Positions 32,846 through 44,041 are shown, counted from the stretch's first letter. The stretch is DNA of 64,000 nucleotides from Diphasiastrum complanatum (GCA_029204225.1 CM055092.1:67011423-67075422); one strand, 5' to 3'. Made by a program: numbers and translations. Notes: a model not told the origin generated them from the letters alone.

Positions 32846-34946
32846 GTCTGTTCTCTATATTTTGGTAAGTTAGAATTTATATACTTTTTCAATCTTATCC
32901 TTTTTATTTCTGTTTTCATTGGTTAACATATGTATCATGATCTATTGTGCTAATTGATTATCTTATATGCTTTCCTAAACGTTGTATCAAAATTTTCCTA
33001 ATGAATTTAAAAAAGAATTTCAGATGTTTGTGAAGTATACTGCAATTGAGGTAGTGCGATGTGTTTTTATAAGTATTTCAAATACCCAGTTTGTTGACTA
33101 TGCCTATCCCTCACATGAAAATATAATTCATCAATAAATGAACAAAAATGAATCAAATTAAATGCGTCCTGCATGAAATATTTGTTGAAATCACTTTGAA
33201 TCTTGAATACAATTAGCTTTTGATTGTAATTTTTTGTGTGCGCATAAGTCTTTTGCAAAGCTTTGTTGATATTCTTAAAGAAATGTTTGCATGATTGTAG
33301 TGGTTGACGTTTCTAGTTTTATAGCTTTTATTACATGTGTTATGATAGCAAATATGTCTAGAGAAAATTTTGGAGATGTTTTGACCTATTGTCCATTCAT
33401 AATTTTGATAGGTTTTTGAGGCATGTGACAAAATCAGCTATGAAGTCTTCTACCTCTTAAGGTTGTAGTTGCACCATATAGTATGGGTACATTTGTGAAG
33501 CATATCAATGACCTCATTTATAAGGAAACAAGAGGCGTGTTGAACATCCTCTTCTAGAATGTTATCAATGATGCAATGTTGTGCACGGAGCATGCTGGCT
33601 GGAAGACTCTTAACTGCTATGGATGTTGCCTATGGTTTAAAGAGACAAGGAAAAATCCTTTCTGGTTTTGGAGTCTAGCTTATAAGTTAAAATGGTGTTT
33701 TTTAACACCAGCTTCAATTGATTATACTGTCTTCGAGAACTCCATTAAGTAGGGCTTTAGTTTATGATACACTTTTCTTATGAGCTATTCAAGGATTCTA
33801 GCATGACTGCAAGCCTCACTTTGTTATGAATGTACAGATGTGGCTTTTTTTGAATATATTTCATCATTGGCATGGCACCATCTCTTGAGATAATGAAAAT
33901 GATGGACGATTAAAGTTTGGATGTCTTTGTTGGAGACCTCTAATGTACTTGCTACTGTGCAATTTGATGTTGTTATATCTCATTTTGAGCCTTTCAAGGC
34001 ATTGTTTAACTTTTTCTTTCGCATCAAAATTCTGTTGCCATGGTTACAATAACATATTTGTAGTTGAATCGATCATGTTAGTGTAAGTTGTCAATTCAAT
34101 GCTAAGGTTATATTGTTTGTCTTATTTTTGGGTGGAGGACAACTACAAATTAGTGCAGCAAATTAGACGGCAAGCTAAAATTTTTCACAGTTTTGAACCT
34201 TAAACAATTTGGTTTAATAGGATTTTTTAGACAATTTTTTAATTATTGTACAATTCATGAGGCTATGTTTCAAAAATTCTAGGATTCCACCAGTATTAAT
34301 TTTAAAAAAACCGATACATGAACATATGTATAGGAAAATATAGTATAGCTCCAAAGAGGTTTCCCGACCATTGTCAAAGAAGGATACAGAAGAGAGCAGG
34401 AGGCGCGGCTGCAGCCGTGCACGAACTCGCAGGCGGAAGTCACACCCCTCTTATCTTTTGTTTTTTTTTTAATCTTCCTTCGCTCCCCGCTCGAAATAAA
34501 ATCTGCCTATGGATAGTACGCAGTCTGAGGGCGTACGTACAGTTAACAGGAGTCAAAGTAAAAATTTTTCTCAAACCATACAGAGAGAATCACAGAGGGT
34601 TAAGATAAATAAAGTTTTTGTGGAAAGACTAAGTTACCGAAAGACGGTTCTTCATAACATTGACAAGTTACAAAGAAGAAAGAAAACATCTACTTTTGTT
34701 AAAACCCAAATAAACTTAGAATTTCTAAGTTTACAAGTTCAAAAGAGAAAAAAAAAGGTTATTGTTAAAAAGATTGATTAGCTCAAAAACCAAACTCATT
34801 TTCTTTTCAACAATAATACTCAACCTTCTTCAAGAATGAACTTGAAGCTAAGGTTATGAAAACCAAACAATCACATTCCCTAAAAGAGAATACCAAACCG
34901 CAAAGGCATAAAAAGGAACGTGTTCACCTATAAAAGAAAATTGGAT
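32846..34946. other. Unassigned stretch between transposase halves
   Basis: No gene recognised. Mostly AT-rich. A short GC-rich island lies at about 34385-34450. Open frames at 33067-33258, 34318-34608 and 34509-34781 match nothing I know. Confidence 0.3.
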
Positions 34947-35400
34947 GCTCTGATACCAAATGTTACAACTCCAGATCTCCGATTGCCTTGCAGGTTGATG
35001 CACACCCATACCAGTAACAAATCACTGTATCTGTTAATCCATAGGGTCACTACTGACCCACCCCCATGCACTGGAGTTATCGACATTACATGCCTAATCA
35101 AGCCTCCTGCGATAACTAGCGTCCCATACCACCAGCCATTGCCCTTGGCTCTCCCTAGCACACATTTCTTGGCCTGGAGATACATCCTGGCTAATGCACG
35201 TGCTCTCCATCCACCAACTCCCGAGTAGACTGAGTGAATGGAAAAGGGAAACCCATAACATAGTGGGTCCCATCAAGCACGGTCCTGCCGATGACACGTG
35301 ACAAACACGTGACCACCTAGGATGGTGATGTGTGGCACCAAAACATGTCAATAACGCCATACAGAAAAATCTCACAAAAGCCTGAAAACTTACCAAAAAA
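34947..35400 (-). mobile_element. Minus-strand LTR start with primer site (non-coding LTR element)
   Basis: The complement of a perfect primer site (GCTCTGATACCA, 34947-34958) is followed after two bases by TGTTACAACTCCAG at 34961, an LTR edge. On the minus strand this is LTR end, primer site, then internal sequence to the left. The LTR is more GC-rich than its surroundings up to about 35400. No polyprotein is seen on the internal side and no second LTR, so it is a solo end or a TRIM/LARD-like remnant. The right limit is a guess. Confidence 0.5.
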
Positions 35401-35666
35401 GTACATTGTCGACTAAAATGGTGCTTTGAATTATCGTATGAACATGCAAAATTCTATCTATATTGGACAAACTTTTGTCACATCGACTTAATACTTTTTT
35501 GTCACATAAAAGGTACATGAGTCAACAAACAATGTATAATAAACTCTAAAACATCTATCTGCTCAATACAAGGGAGTCAACAAATGTCTACAAGAGATAG
35601 TGCTTGAAATCATCATGGAAACATACAAAATTATGCGTTGACATGAGAATACATGTTGTCAAGCTA

Positions 35667-36623
35667 CTAACGATGGATATGAAGCCACCAACATGGACAT
35701 AATACAAAGTCTAAAACAGTCTCATTCAAGTTAATAAAGCTTGTAGCCATGATTGCATCGTAAATTGATTCGGCATTCTCATTTTCAATGTAAGACAAAA
35801 CCATAATCAAGGACTTCTTGTCGGATATGTTCGTGGACTCATCCACCATTAATCCAAAGAGAGGACTTTGCTTTACTTTTTCCAAAATACTTTCTCGTAA
35901 TGATTCAACAATGTATTGTAAAAATACAGCACATGCCTTATCATGTTGATAAAGACTTTTTGTCAGTTTTTTTTTCCAAGAGATCGTAACAAACATAGTT
36001 TAGATTGGAACTTGGTGTAGGGAAGATCCTCTTTTGCAGTAAAATATGCCACCTTAAACAAGGCCCACAACGCCTCTTCTTTTACTACCGTGAATAGTAG
36101 AATTCACTTCTTGTATTGATGTTTTCTCAGCTTCAATCTGATCTCTATATATATCTCTATGGACTTTGGACCTACCATGATCCAACCATGCACTAGCACG
36201 AATGTTAGTGCTCCCCAAAGTTCCAAATACATTTTTGAAACGGTTTGGATGTTGCTTGCATACTTTACAGTACACCCTTGCTAATTCTTTGTTGAACTCT
36301 AGCCACCGGTAATCAATGATCCATCGATCTTGCCACATGCTACAAGCTTCTGCAATCCTAAGAGCTTCTAGATTCTTTTGGAGGTTGGCTGATTGAATCT
36401 TTTCTTGTTCTGCATCAACTTTTTCCTCCCCGTTGCACCCATCACAATCATATTTCTCGGTGTGCTTTTTCTTGTTAGCTCCAAACATTACAAGAATGCT
36501 AGATTGTTTTCTCTTAGTGTATTCAATTACACATTTTTCACTTGTTTCACCGACATCTTTGGAAGTTTCCATTGAAGCTTGTGAGTACAATCCAATGAGT
36601 TTTCTAATTTGTGAAATATTCAC
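35667..36623 (-). pseudogene. hAT transposase (ZNF862-like) N-terminal half
   Basis: The open minus frame 36623-36054 contains KRKQSSILVMFGANKKKH, then a TTF-type zinc-finger region (RWIIDYRWLEFNKELARVYC, CKVCKQHPNRFKNVFGT, SAWLDHGRSKVHRDIY). The frame at 35996-35667 continues into the catalytic core (LRESILEKVKQSPLFGLMVD then ESTNISDKKSLIMVLSYIE), with the first catalytic Asp in MVDEST. This is the order in ZNF862-like hAT transposases. The gap between the two frames lacks about 15-20 residues through a frame break, and nothing of the C-terminal half follows. The matching C-terminal half lies inverted at 31663-32845. Confidence 0.75.
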
Positions 36624-36796
36624 GCCTCCAACAATAACTGACTATAGAGTCAATATTGAAGCAACAAGAAGCTTCAGGCCTACAATAGTAAAAAATCTAT
36701 TTTTTGTAAGAGCGCAGCAGTCCCATATATTTCAGTGCTTTTATGTTAAGCCACATGTCAGCGAACTCTTGGTTTTTTTTAAAATTCTCTCTCATG

Positions 36797-37244
36797 ACAC
36801 AAAAAAGAAAGAGGAAGACTTCTTTCCGCAAAGAATTTACAATGCAGATAGAATTTGCAGCCATAGTCAATATGAAGGCTATAGATACTCTAATAAACCC
36901 TCAGCCTACTCCTACTGCTCAAGATGCACAGCGTGTGCTGGATATCGTACTATGTGAATATGCGACCCAAACTTTGCAGCATCTAGTGGTCTCTTTCTAG
37001 ATAAGGGAGATCTGAAAAAACTCGTAGAGTCTCTTTTAAGCTAAAAGCTCAAACTCATGCTAGTTAACAGTAGCCCATCTGAATGAGATTGACAAAACCA
37101 GTGTAAATATGTGAATAGATCTCACTTTTCATAATCACAAATAAGCCTGGCCCCAAAGGTTATCTAGTTTTGTTCCTTCCTATCTCTGAGCTGGCGTGAA
37201 GCTTTCACGATTATGTATGTTGTTGTACATGTGATTGTCTGTGC
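36797..37244 (+). repeat. Right arm of inverted repeat: AGO4-like fragment, copy 2
   Basis: Mirror image of 30682-31130. The coding part reads KRKTSFRKEFTMQIEFAAIV, NMKAIDTLINPQPTPTAQ and RVLDIVLCEYATQ, the same AGO4-like segment as copy 1 with some amino-acid changes and the same TAG (36998-37000) before a GATAAG where copy 1 has the donor GGTAAG. The intron-like part follows to 37244 and then stops within AACAG, where RF298-like sequence begins. Only this one exon region is present, so it is a captured or duplicated fragment. Confidence 0.8.
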
Positions 37245-37246
37245 TA

Positions 37247-37480
37247 TTTGGAAACAGTATCGAGGAAGCCGGAAGGGTCGTGCTAAGCGTTGGTTTCCAA
37301 TATTGCGTAAAGGATGTTTTACCCACTCTTGGTGAGAAAGCCTTACTTTATTTGGCGAGCAACAATTCTGAATCTACATCACTGCTGGATGTCGAATATC
37401 TTGATTACATATATGATATAATCACAAGCTTAGTCTAGTATGGACTGTTTTAATGTTTGTAAGCATCACACTTTTGTTAG
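37247..37480 (+). pseudogene. Fragment of RF298-like gene fused to AGO4 copy 2
   Basis: Reads SIEEAGRVVLSVGFQYCVKD then VLPTLGEKALLYL. It is nearly the same as 49500-49720, extending through matching non-coding bases (CTTGATTACATATATGATAT, AATGTTTGTAAG). Small indels shift the frame relative to the longer copy. It lies head-to-tail with the AGO4-like fragment on the same strand, so any transcript from AGO4 copy 2 would read into it. Confidence 0.72.
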
Positions 37481-37811
37481 GCAACTAGGTTTCTATCAAC
37501 TAAAACCAGTTCCCCAGCTAATGAACATGAAGCTAATGAACCTCATGTTGATGGCTAGAGCCTGGAAGTCTCTATATTTCCTGAAGATGATGTGTTTATT
37601 GAAAACTATCCAAAATTCGATTTCTCTGTCATAATCATTAACATTGCTTCTGAATCACAAGGCACTCATAGTTACCAACTTACCTGCCATTAGAGTATTA
37701 GAGTCTCTGACTCTCTAATCACAAAAAGTTGCAAAATATTATTATCCGAGGACGATGCCTCATTCTAAATAGTGCTCAAAGCCTCAAGTCTCAAACGGCC
37801 ACAATGCTGAC

Positions 37812-38231
37812 AACAGCCAGCTGCCACACCATCGCTCACAGTCGCTCCAGCCCTCCCAGCCTCTGTCGCGCCCCAACGGCTCAAGGAAGCGTCCCAGGTG
37901 CTCAAGGAAGCAGCGATGATCTAGATTCTAATCGCGTCTCACTGCCTCAGTGCCCACCCTTGAAAATTTTGATCCTCGCTGCCTCACCAGTGCTCACTGC
38001 TCACCCTCGCTGCCTCATTGGCTCACTGCTAACAGCCAGCTGCCACACCATCACTCACAGTCGCTCCAGCCCTCCCAGCCTCTGTCGCGCCCCAACTGTC
38101 CAAGGAAGCGCCTCAGCTGCTCAAGGAAGCAGTGACGATCTGGATTTTGATCGTGCCTCACTGCCTCAGTGCCTCACCCTTGCAAATCTTGATCCTCACT
38201 GCCTCACCAGTGCTCAGTGCTCACCCTCGCA
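37812..38231. repeat. Two-copy tandem repeat, period 219 bp
   Basis: Copies start AACAGCCAGCTGCCACACCA at 37812 and 38031 and run in parallel through CGCTCCAGCCCTCCCAGCCT, CTCAAGGAAGCAG, CACTGCCTCAGTGCC and CTCACCCTCGC. A few substitutions separate them. The block is unusually GC-rich and rich in CTCA/GCCTCA submotifs. Confidence 0.85.
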
Positions 38232-38239
38232 AGCTGGCT

Positions 38240-40430
38240 ACTATAGCAACCAACGTAGCTCATGGAGTCATGCAACAACCAACGTAGCTCAAGCGGCAAG
38301 CCTCATGCAGTGGAATTTGGAAATGAACATTCAGAAATGAAATGGAAGTTTGGCTCTCTGGGAGAGTCTGGCCGCTGGCGAGCCGCAGAATTGAAAGCAC
38401 TTTAATTGGGCAGCACGGTGACATATCGCGTGGCTTCCTGGCAAAGTCCTCATATCAGGCCATGACACATGGCAACATGCATTTAATTTTAAGGTGAATC
38501 TTAAATGTGCCATTGTCCAAGTGGCAATGAGTCAATACTCTCAACTTTCAACGGCCTTGAGGCTTGGGGCCTGGGCCCTGGCCTAGCTAATACAGGCTGG
38601 CATATGCCTTAAGCTTCAAATTATAGCTGACATTACTTGAATAGTGTCCTTAAAAAACCGAATTTTTGATAATTGAATCCTAAAATTTCTTGTATTTTTC
38701 AAAGAGTGTAGTATTTTATCCTGCCATGTAGACATGTTAGAGGCACATTCTCTTGTAAAAAAAAATGAACCGTCTAAAATCCTGCATATTTCTTAAGCAC
38801 TTGGTTTTGAAGACTTTTTGATCTTGTAATAATTTTCTTATACCGGTTTTTCATCAAAGTTGCCGGTTCCATTATTGAGAGATGTCCACTTTCCCGATCA
38901 CTGGACTGAGGTTGCAGGTAGGGCCCACAGCCCACTTTATCCGACTATTCATGAGTCCTAAAATTTGTCATCATCCATCATATTATTATAAATGGATAAT
39001 TATACACTTTGGGTAAGTACTAAGGGTAGGGCCAACTTCCAAGATTACACCCTTTATCTAGACACTTGAGCACTCATGAGTAATGGCACATCTACCAAAA
39101 TGAAGCAACATATTTTTCACCACGGTCCGCCATTAGGAGGTGTCCCACAAATCTAAGGGTGGGAGATCATACAACCATTTTGGGGAGGGGAGATGGTGTT
39201 GCCATCTCCCATCCCATGTAACCATGGGCCACCACCATTGTCATTGCATTGGTAGTGCAAAATAGTGGCAACCCACCAAAGCCTTTTCACTATCTTCAAT
39301 GTGGCATCCCACCAAGCCTCCTCAAAATCTTCAATGTGGCATCTAATAATACTTATAACTTTGATTTCGGAGGTCCGTGGCAGGCCGAGAATAACCAGCT
39401 AACTAGATAGCCTACACGAAGGCTATCTTGACAGAGGGCACTCTGGTGCATAGAAGTTAGTGCATGAGGGCCGTGATGGGCCGTGGATCCGGTTGAGCGC
39501 ATGAGTAGGACGAGCAGGGCGGCCCACAAGCTTTCTTCCACCATAGCCAGCCCTGTAAGGATCTTCGGGATTGTCAACTGCTTTGTGAGGTTACAGGTTG
39601 CAGCCTCACCTCCCCAAGCGTGCTGCTAGTACAGCTCTGTATAAGCATCAAAATGATATGTCAGACAAATCAATTGATAATCAAGTCAAATTTCACAATA
39701 GCGGAGATAGGATATAGCGGAGAGACGGGCTACAGCCAGAAGCAGAGCCAGTGCACCAGGAAGGGAGAGTAGTAGTAGTAAGCAGTAGCGAGCATAAGCG
39801 AGGGCGTTACTATCTAGCAAGAAGGAGGAGCTTGGGCAAAGAGATGAGCAGAATACATTATATTGGTGAACAGACGCTCGACCAGATGAACAACTATGAG
39901 TAGCGCGGATGAAAAGGGGTTCCTAAGTTGCTGCAAACGGTGGGCATGGCTTTTTGATCAGATCTTTCTACAGAAGATTGAAAGCGGCTAGTAGTAGCCA
40001 CAGACAATTTCACAAGTAGTGCGCAGGCAGCATAGCCCCAGAAAACTATAGGCTGCGAAAACAGAGTAGTTCGCAATTAGGGCCTTGCCACAGGTCGCCG
40101 GGTACGCCGTAGGTAGAGGGCAGGACAACAAGGGTTGCTGATTCACCACAGGTAGGAAAGCAGGGCTGCGAGGGCTTAACAAGTTACAAGTAGGCTTCAA
40201 TGATCCTTGAGGAGGCTCTAGCTAGTTGTAGGTAGCAAGTTTGCATTCTGAATCTGCTTAGGAATGCATTGTAGGCATGATACGCGCCGTAGAATCAAGC
40301 TTGCAACTACCTGAAGAAGTTCTTTCACTTGGGAGCAAAGGAGGATCGGTAGAGCTTTCATAACATTTTTCTAGAATCTATTGCAAAAGGTTTACTACGG
40401 CCGACGGCTCCATCGAGGTTAACATCATTC
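38240..40430. other. Unassigned stretch upstream of the non-LTR element
   Basis: No gene recognised. A short perfect hairpin (GGGAGATGG at 39188-39196 with its inverse at 39202-39210) and a small repeat of TCTTCAATGTGGCATC (near 39290 and 39330) are present. The part 39700-40200 is rich in AGTAGTAG and TAGCGAG motifs. Confidence 0.3.
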
Positions 40431-40445
40431 CGTGTGAGGAAAAAT

Positions 40446-40450
<5 letters not shown>

Positions 40451-40482
<32 letters not shown>
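40451..40482. repeat. (TA)16 microsatellite
   Basis: Sixteen uninterrupted TA units, about 60 bp before the first ATG of the non-LTR element frame. Confidence 0.95.
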
Positions 40483-40484
<2 letters not shown>

Positions 40485-40542
40485 ATCTCGGTTCAGTTGG
40501 TGAGGAGGTCCATCACAGGATTTCCTTTGTACAGTTGTTCTC

Positions 40543-43500
40543 ATGGCTTTGGACATCTCCTTGCTTCGTCCTCTCAGTCTCAAACGACCTACTTCAACTG
40601 TTTCTCCCCCTCCTGACTCCCCTCCTCGTTCGCATTAGGCTGTGCTGGGTTCCTCGCTTGCCATAACACTCTCTGTTCTTCCTTCGCCCACCTCTTCCCA
40701 TGGAATTGTTGCCCCCTCGCTTGCTAGTGAACCTCCTTCGACCCTTGTTGCATTGCCTTCTCAACCCCCTGAACGGGTTCCTGGCCATGCTTGTGGTCGT
40801 TTCTTCTCTCCTAGAGGAGGTCTTGCCCATCACCAGCGTTCTTGTCCTGCGCTGCTTCAGTCGTCTCAAGATCGTCCTCCTCCTCTTTCTGCATCCCATT
40901 CGCCCTCTGCTTCAGCTTGGTCTTGGATTTCTTCCCTTGATGTCCTCGGAGCTTTTCACTTGGGCTTCCCTCGTCCAAGGCTCTACTTTCATATTCCCCT
41001 CACTCTCCGTCATGAAACTCAAGTTGCTATGCGCCTTCCTCTTGATCGCTTGGCTCCCCTTTGACATTGCGGCTTGGCATCTGTTTCTTCTTTTTCCCCT
41101 TTGGTGTCTAGTCCTTCCTCCGAGGGGTGGGGATGCTGGTCATAGAGAAACTCGTGCTCGCCTTCGTCGCTTTCTATCGGGAGACTGGAAAATACTTCAT
41201 GATGAACACTTTGCACGTTGTCAAGCACTTGCTGCTCGCAACTCACAGGACTCTCAACCTCAAGGCGCCCCACCTCTCCATCGTCGCCTTCGTCGCACCC
41301 TACATCTTGGGCAAGTTGGTGAGTATTATCGTGCTGCTCGAGCTTTAGCTCCTCTCACACCCGCTCCCTCTTCTACTGATACTGTTGCTACTCTCCAAGC
41401 TCTGCATCCTGCTTCTGAAGGCATTCTTCCCTTGTTTGTGGAGGACTTTGTGTCTGATGTTGACTTGGTGCTTGATCGTGATTCTTTCTCTCATGCTTTC
41501 CATCGTAGTCCTCGTCTGCTGTTGGTGGTCCCTCCGGTTTGGTCTATGAACACCTTCGTGACTGCTTTTCACCTGAGGACTCTGCTAGTGGCTTTGTTCA
41601 ACTCTTTTAGGTCTACTCTTTTATCGCCTCTGGTCACATTCATTCTTCTGTCGCACGTCTTTTGTCTATGTCTCATTTGATCGCCATGTCTAAAGCCTCG
41701 AGTGGCGTCCGTCCCATCGCTATTGGCGAAGTCCTCCTCCGTCTTGTTAGTCGCTCTATCTGTTTTCAGTTTCAACAGATTTTTGCCTCTTTTCTCTCCC
41801 CTCATCAGTTTGGCATCTCTACTCCTGGCGGCTGTGAAGTTGTCATTCATGATTTGTGTGTCACCCTTGATCTCCATCTTGATTGGGTTGTTCTCCAAGT
41901 GAATGTTTCCAATGCTTTTAACTCTGTTTCTAGAGCTGCGATCTTTCAGGAGCTGTGCGCGGCTGGTGGTGAGTTGGCTTAGCTTATTCCATTTGTGCGG
42001 TTGTTCTATGCTACTTAGACTCCTCTCTTTTATAGTCACCATGTGCGCTTTGGGGATCTTTCTACTATCCAGTCTGCAGCAAGTACTCGTCAAGGTGATC
42101 CTTTGGCTGGTCCTCTTTTTGCTCTGGCTCATTTCCGTGCACTTCGAACTTCTGCAAAGGCCTTTCCCTCCTGCTTATTTCCTTTGGTTGCTGATGACAC
42201 TCATATTGTTGGTCCTGCTCCTACGGTGCTCCTCGCATTTCATCATTTCTCTAAGCAGCTGGCTTCTCTTGGTTTGTCTATTCAACCTCGCAAGTGTTCA
42301 GTGTGGTCTCCAGCAGGTCTTCCCCCGGACTTTGTTCCTCCTCAAGGTTTCCTTGCTCCTTTGGATGGCATTCGCATTCTGGGTGTTCCTTTTGGGTCTG
42401 CTTCCTTCAGCTCTGCTTTTCTTGGTGAGGCTCTCCAGGAGGATGTTGCTCATTCAGATCTGATTCCTCGGTTGGGCGACACTCAGGTCGCGTTTGGCAT
42501 CTTGACGTCTTGCTTTATCCAGCGTCCTTCTTACCTGCTACGGACTTTCCCCCCTACTCCGGACTTTTTGCATCTCCTCTCTTCCTTTGACAACTGTCTT
42601 ATAGATGTTTTTGGCCGCCTTTTGGGCCCTGGTTCTTTGGATGGTATGGAGACCATTTCAACTTGAAACCAAGCTCGGTTACCCATTTCTTGTGGAGGTG
42701 TGGGTCTTCTCTCTACGATTTCTTTTGCACTTGCAGCTTTTCTTGGGAGCTGGGCTCTTGTCGCCCCCGCTTTGTCTTCTCGGTTCCTTTCTGGCTTTCG
42801 CCCTCTCTTGGCGGATTGCATTGCTCATGTGGATAGCGATTCTTTGCCTTTCCAGCACCTCCTCATCGCTACGCAAGAGCTCCTCCCCCTCTCTGCCCAA
42901 GCTTGTCTTCCTCCTTTTGAGCAACTCCTCACTTTTAGCTCAGATCACCTGCAAGAGACCCTCTTGGAGCGCGTGAACAAGCATACCCTTTCCAGCATGC
43001 TCTCTAAGGCTCCTTCCGCGTTGCATCGAGCTCGGCTTCTTTCTTGTGCGGGTCCTGGTGCTGGGGCTTGGCTGTCAGCTCGGCCTGTTATTCCTTCTTT
43101 CCGGTTGTCTTCAGCCATCTTCACCATTGCTCTTCATCTTCGCTTCGGGCTTCCTCATCCTTCGGTCTTGGGTCTCTCAAGGTGTGTTTGTGGTCACCCT
43201 ATTGATGCTCTTGCTATCCACCTCCTCCGCTGTCCTTCTGGGAGTGAGCGCATAGCTACGCATGATGTTGTCAGAGATGCAGCGGCCGCTATAGCCAGAG
43301 ATGAAGGATTTCATGTCCTTAGAGAGCAGTCTCATGTACTTCCTTCTTCCGCGTCCCACTCTTCCCGCAGACGTGTTGACATTGTCCTCTCTCGGGATGG
43401 GCTTCGGACTTTGGCAGATGTTGTTGCTGATCCCACGCGTGGTGACCTATTGCCTCGCTCTGCCTTCACACCAGGAGAAGCGGCAGACGTGGCAGCTCAA

Positions 43501-43839
43501 GAGAAGGAAAAAAACTACTCCGACAGACACCCCACTGATGCTTTCCTTCCCTTGGCTATTGAGACTTATGGCACCTTGCATCGACGCTTTGAGGATTTTC
43601 TTCGCATGTGTTCTCATCAGGCGGCAGAGCGTCAAAGTATTCTTGGTTCTATTCTCGTGGCTTCTTTCAAACAACGTGTTTCCATTGCCTTGCAGCATGC
43701 TCAGGCCCTATCTATTCTGCAACGGGCGACGATGGCTGGGTCTGCTACATCTCATCTCCCTTCATTAGCCGACTCACCACCTCTTCACCTTTCTGATCTG
43801 TTGCAGTCAGTTGGCAGACTCCCACGGACATCATCATAA
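40543..43839 (+). pseudogene. Non-LTR retrotransposon: zinc finger, reverse transcriptase, restriction-like endonuclease
   Basis: One degenerate protein, mostly in a single frame. N-terminus: Pro/Ser-rich then a finger-like CGRFFSPRGGLAHHQRSC (near 40795). The frame shifts at about 41062 and returns near 41510. Reverse transcriptase follows: SGVRPIAIGEVLLRLVSRS, LQVNVSNAFNSVSR, STRQGDPLAGPLFALAHFRA, catalytic VADDTHIVG, ILGVPFGS and QARLPISCGGVGLL. C-terminus: zinc knuckle CVCGHPIDALAIHLLRC (about 43183-43233), then RRRVDIVLSRDGLRTLADVV (about 43366-43425). That block resembles the restriction-like endonuclease of R2-type elements, and no apurinic endonuclease is seen. In-frame stops near 40636, 41625, 41980, 42017 and 42664 (the last in a Trp position) show it is dead. 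Terminal stop 43837-43839. Codon use is far more GC-rich than the surroundings. The clade (Utopia-like or another) is not settled. Confidence 0.82.
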
Positions 43840-44041
43840 TTTATGCACTTTTATTTTTAATGCCAGGATTTGAATTAATCTTAATTTTACTGCAAGCTTC
43901 GCTCTTGTTTAAGTCTACTTTTGTTTAAACTTTTCCTTTGAGATGTATATATATTTTTCATCAATGTACCTACTACTTTTTTATATGAATAAATGCACCA
44001 CAAATGGTGCATATCTCATCAATATAATAAATAATAAAAAA
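43840..44041 (+). other. 3' tail of non-LTR element with terminal hairpin
   Basis: AT-rich 3' region ending in an A/T-rich tail (AATAATAAAAAA to 44041). Just before it ATGCACC (43993-43999) pairs with GGTGCAT (44006-44012) around a 6-base loop, which could be the structure the reverse transcriptase recognises. Confidence 0.5.

Noticed and set aside
36700-37700. A defined Helitron
   Set aside because: Gene-fragment capture fits, but I could not find a convincing 3' CTRR end with hairpin or a TC start at the right places.
41569-42132. Minus-strand open frames across the non-LTR element (also 40594-40899, 42531-42924)
   Set aside because: Arg/Lys-rich antisense shadows of a GC-rich coding strand; the plus strand carries recognisable reverse transcriptase motifs.
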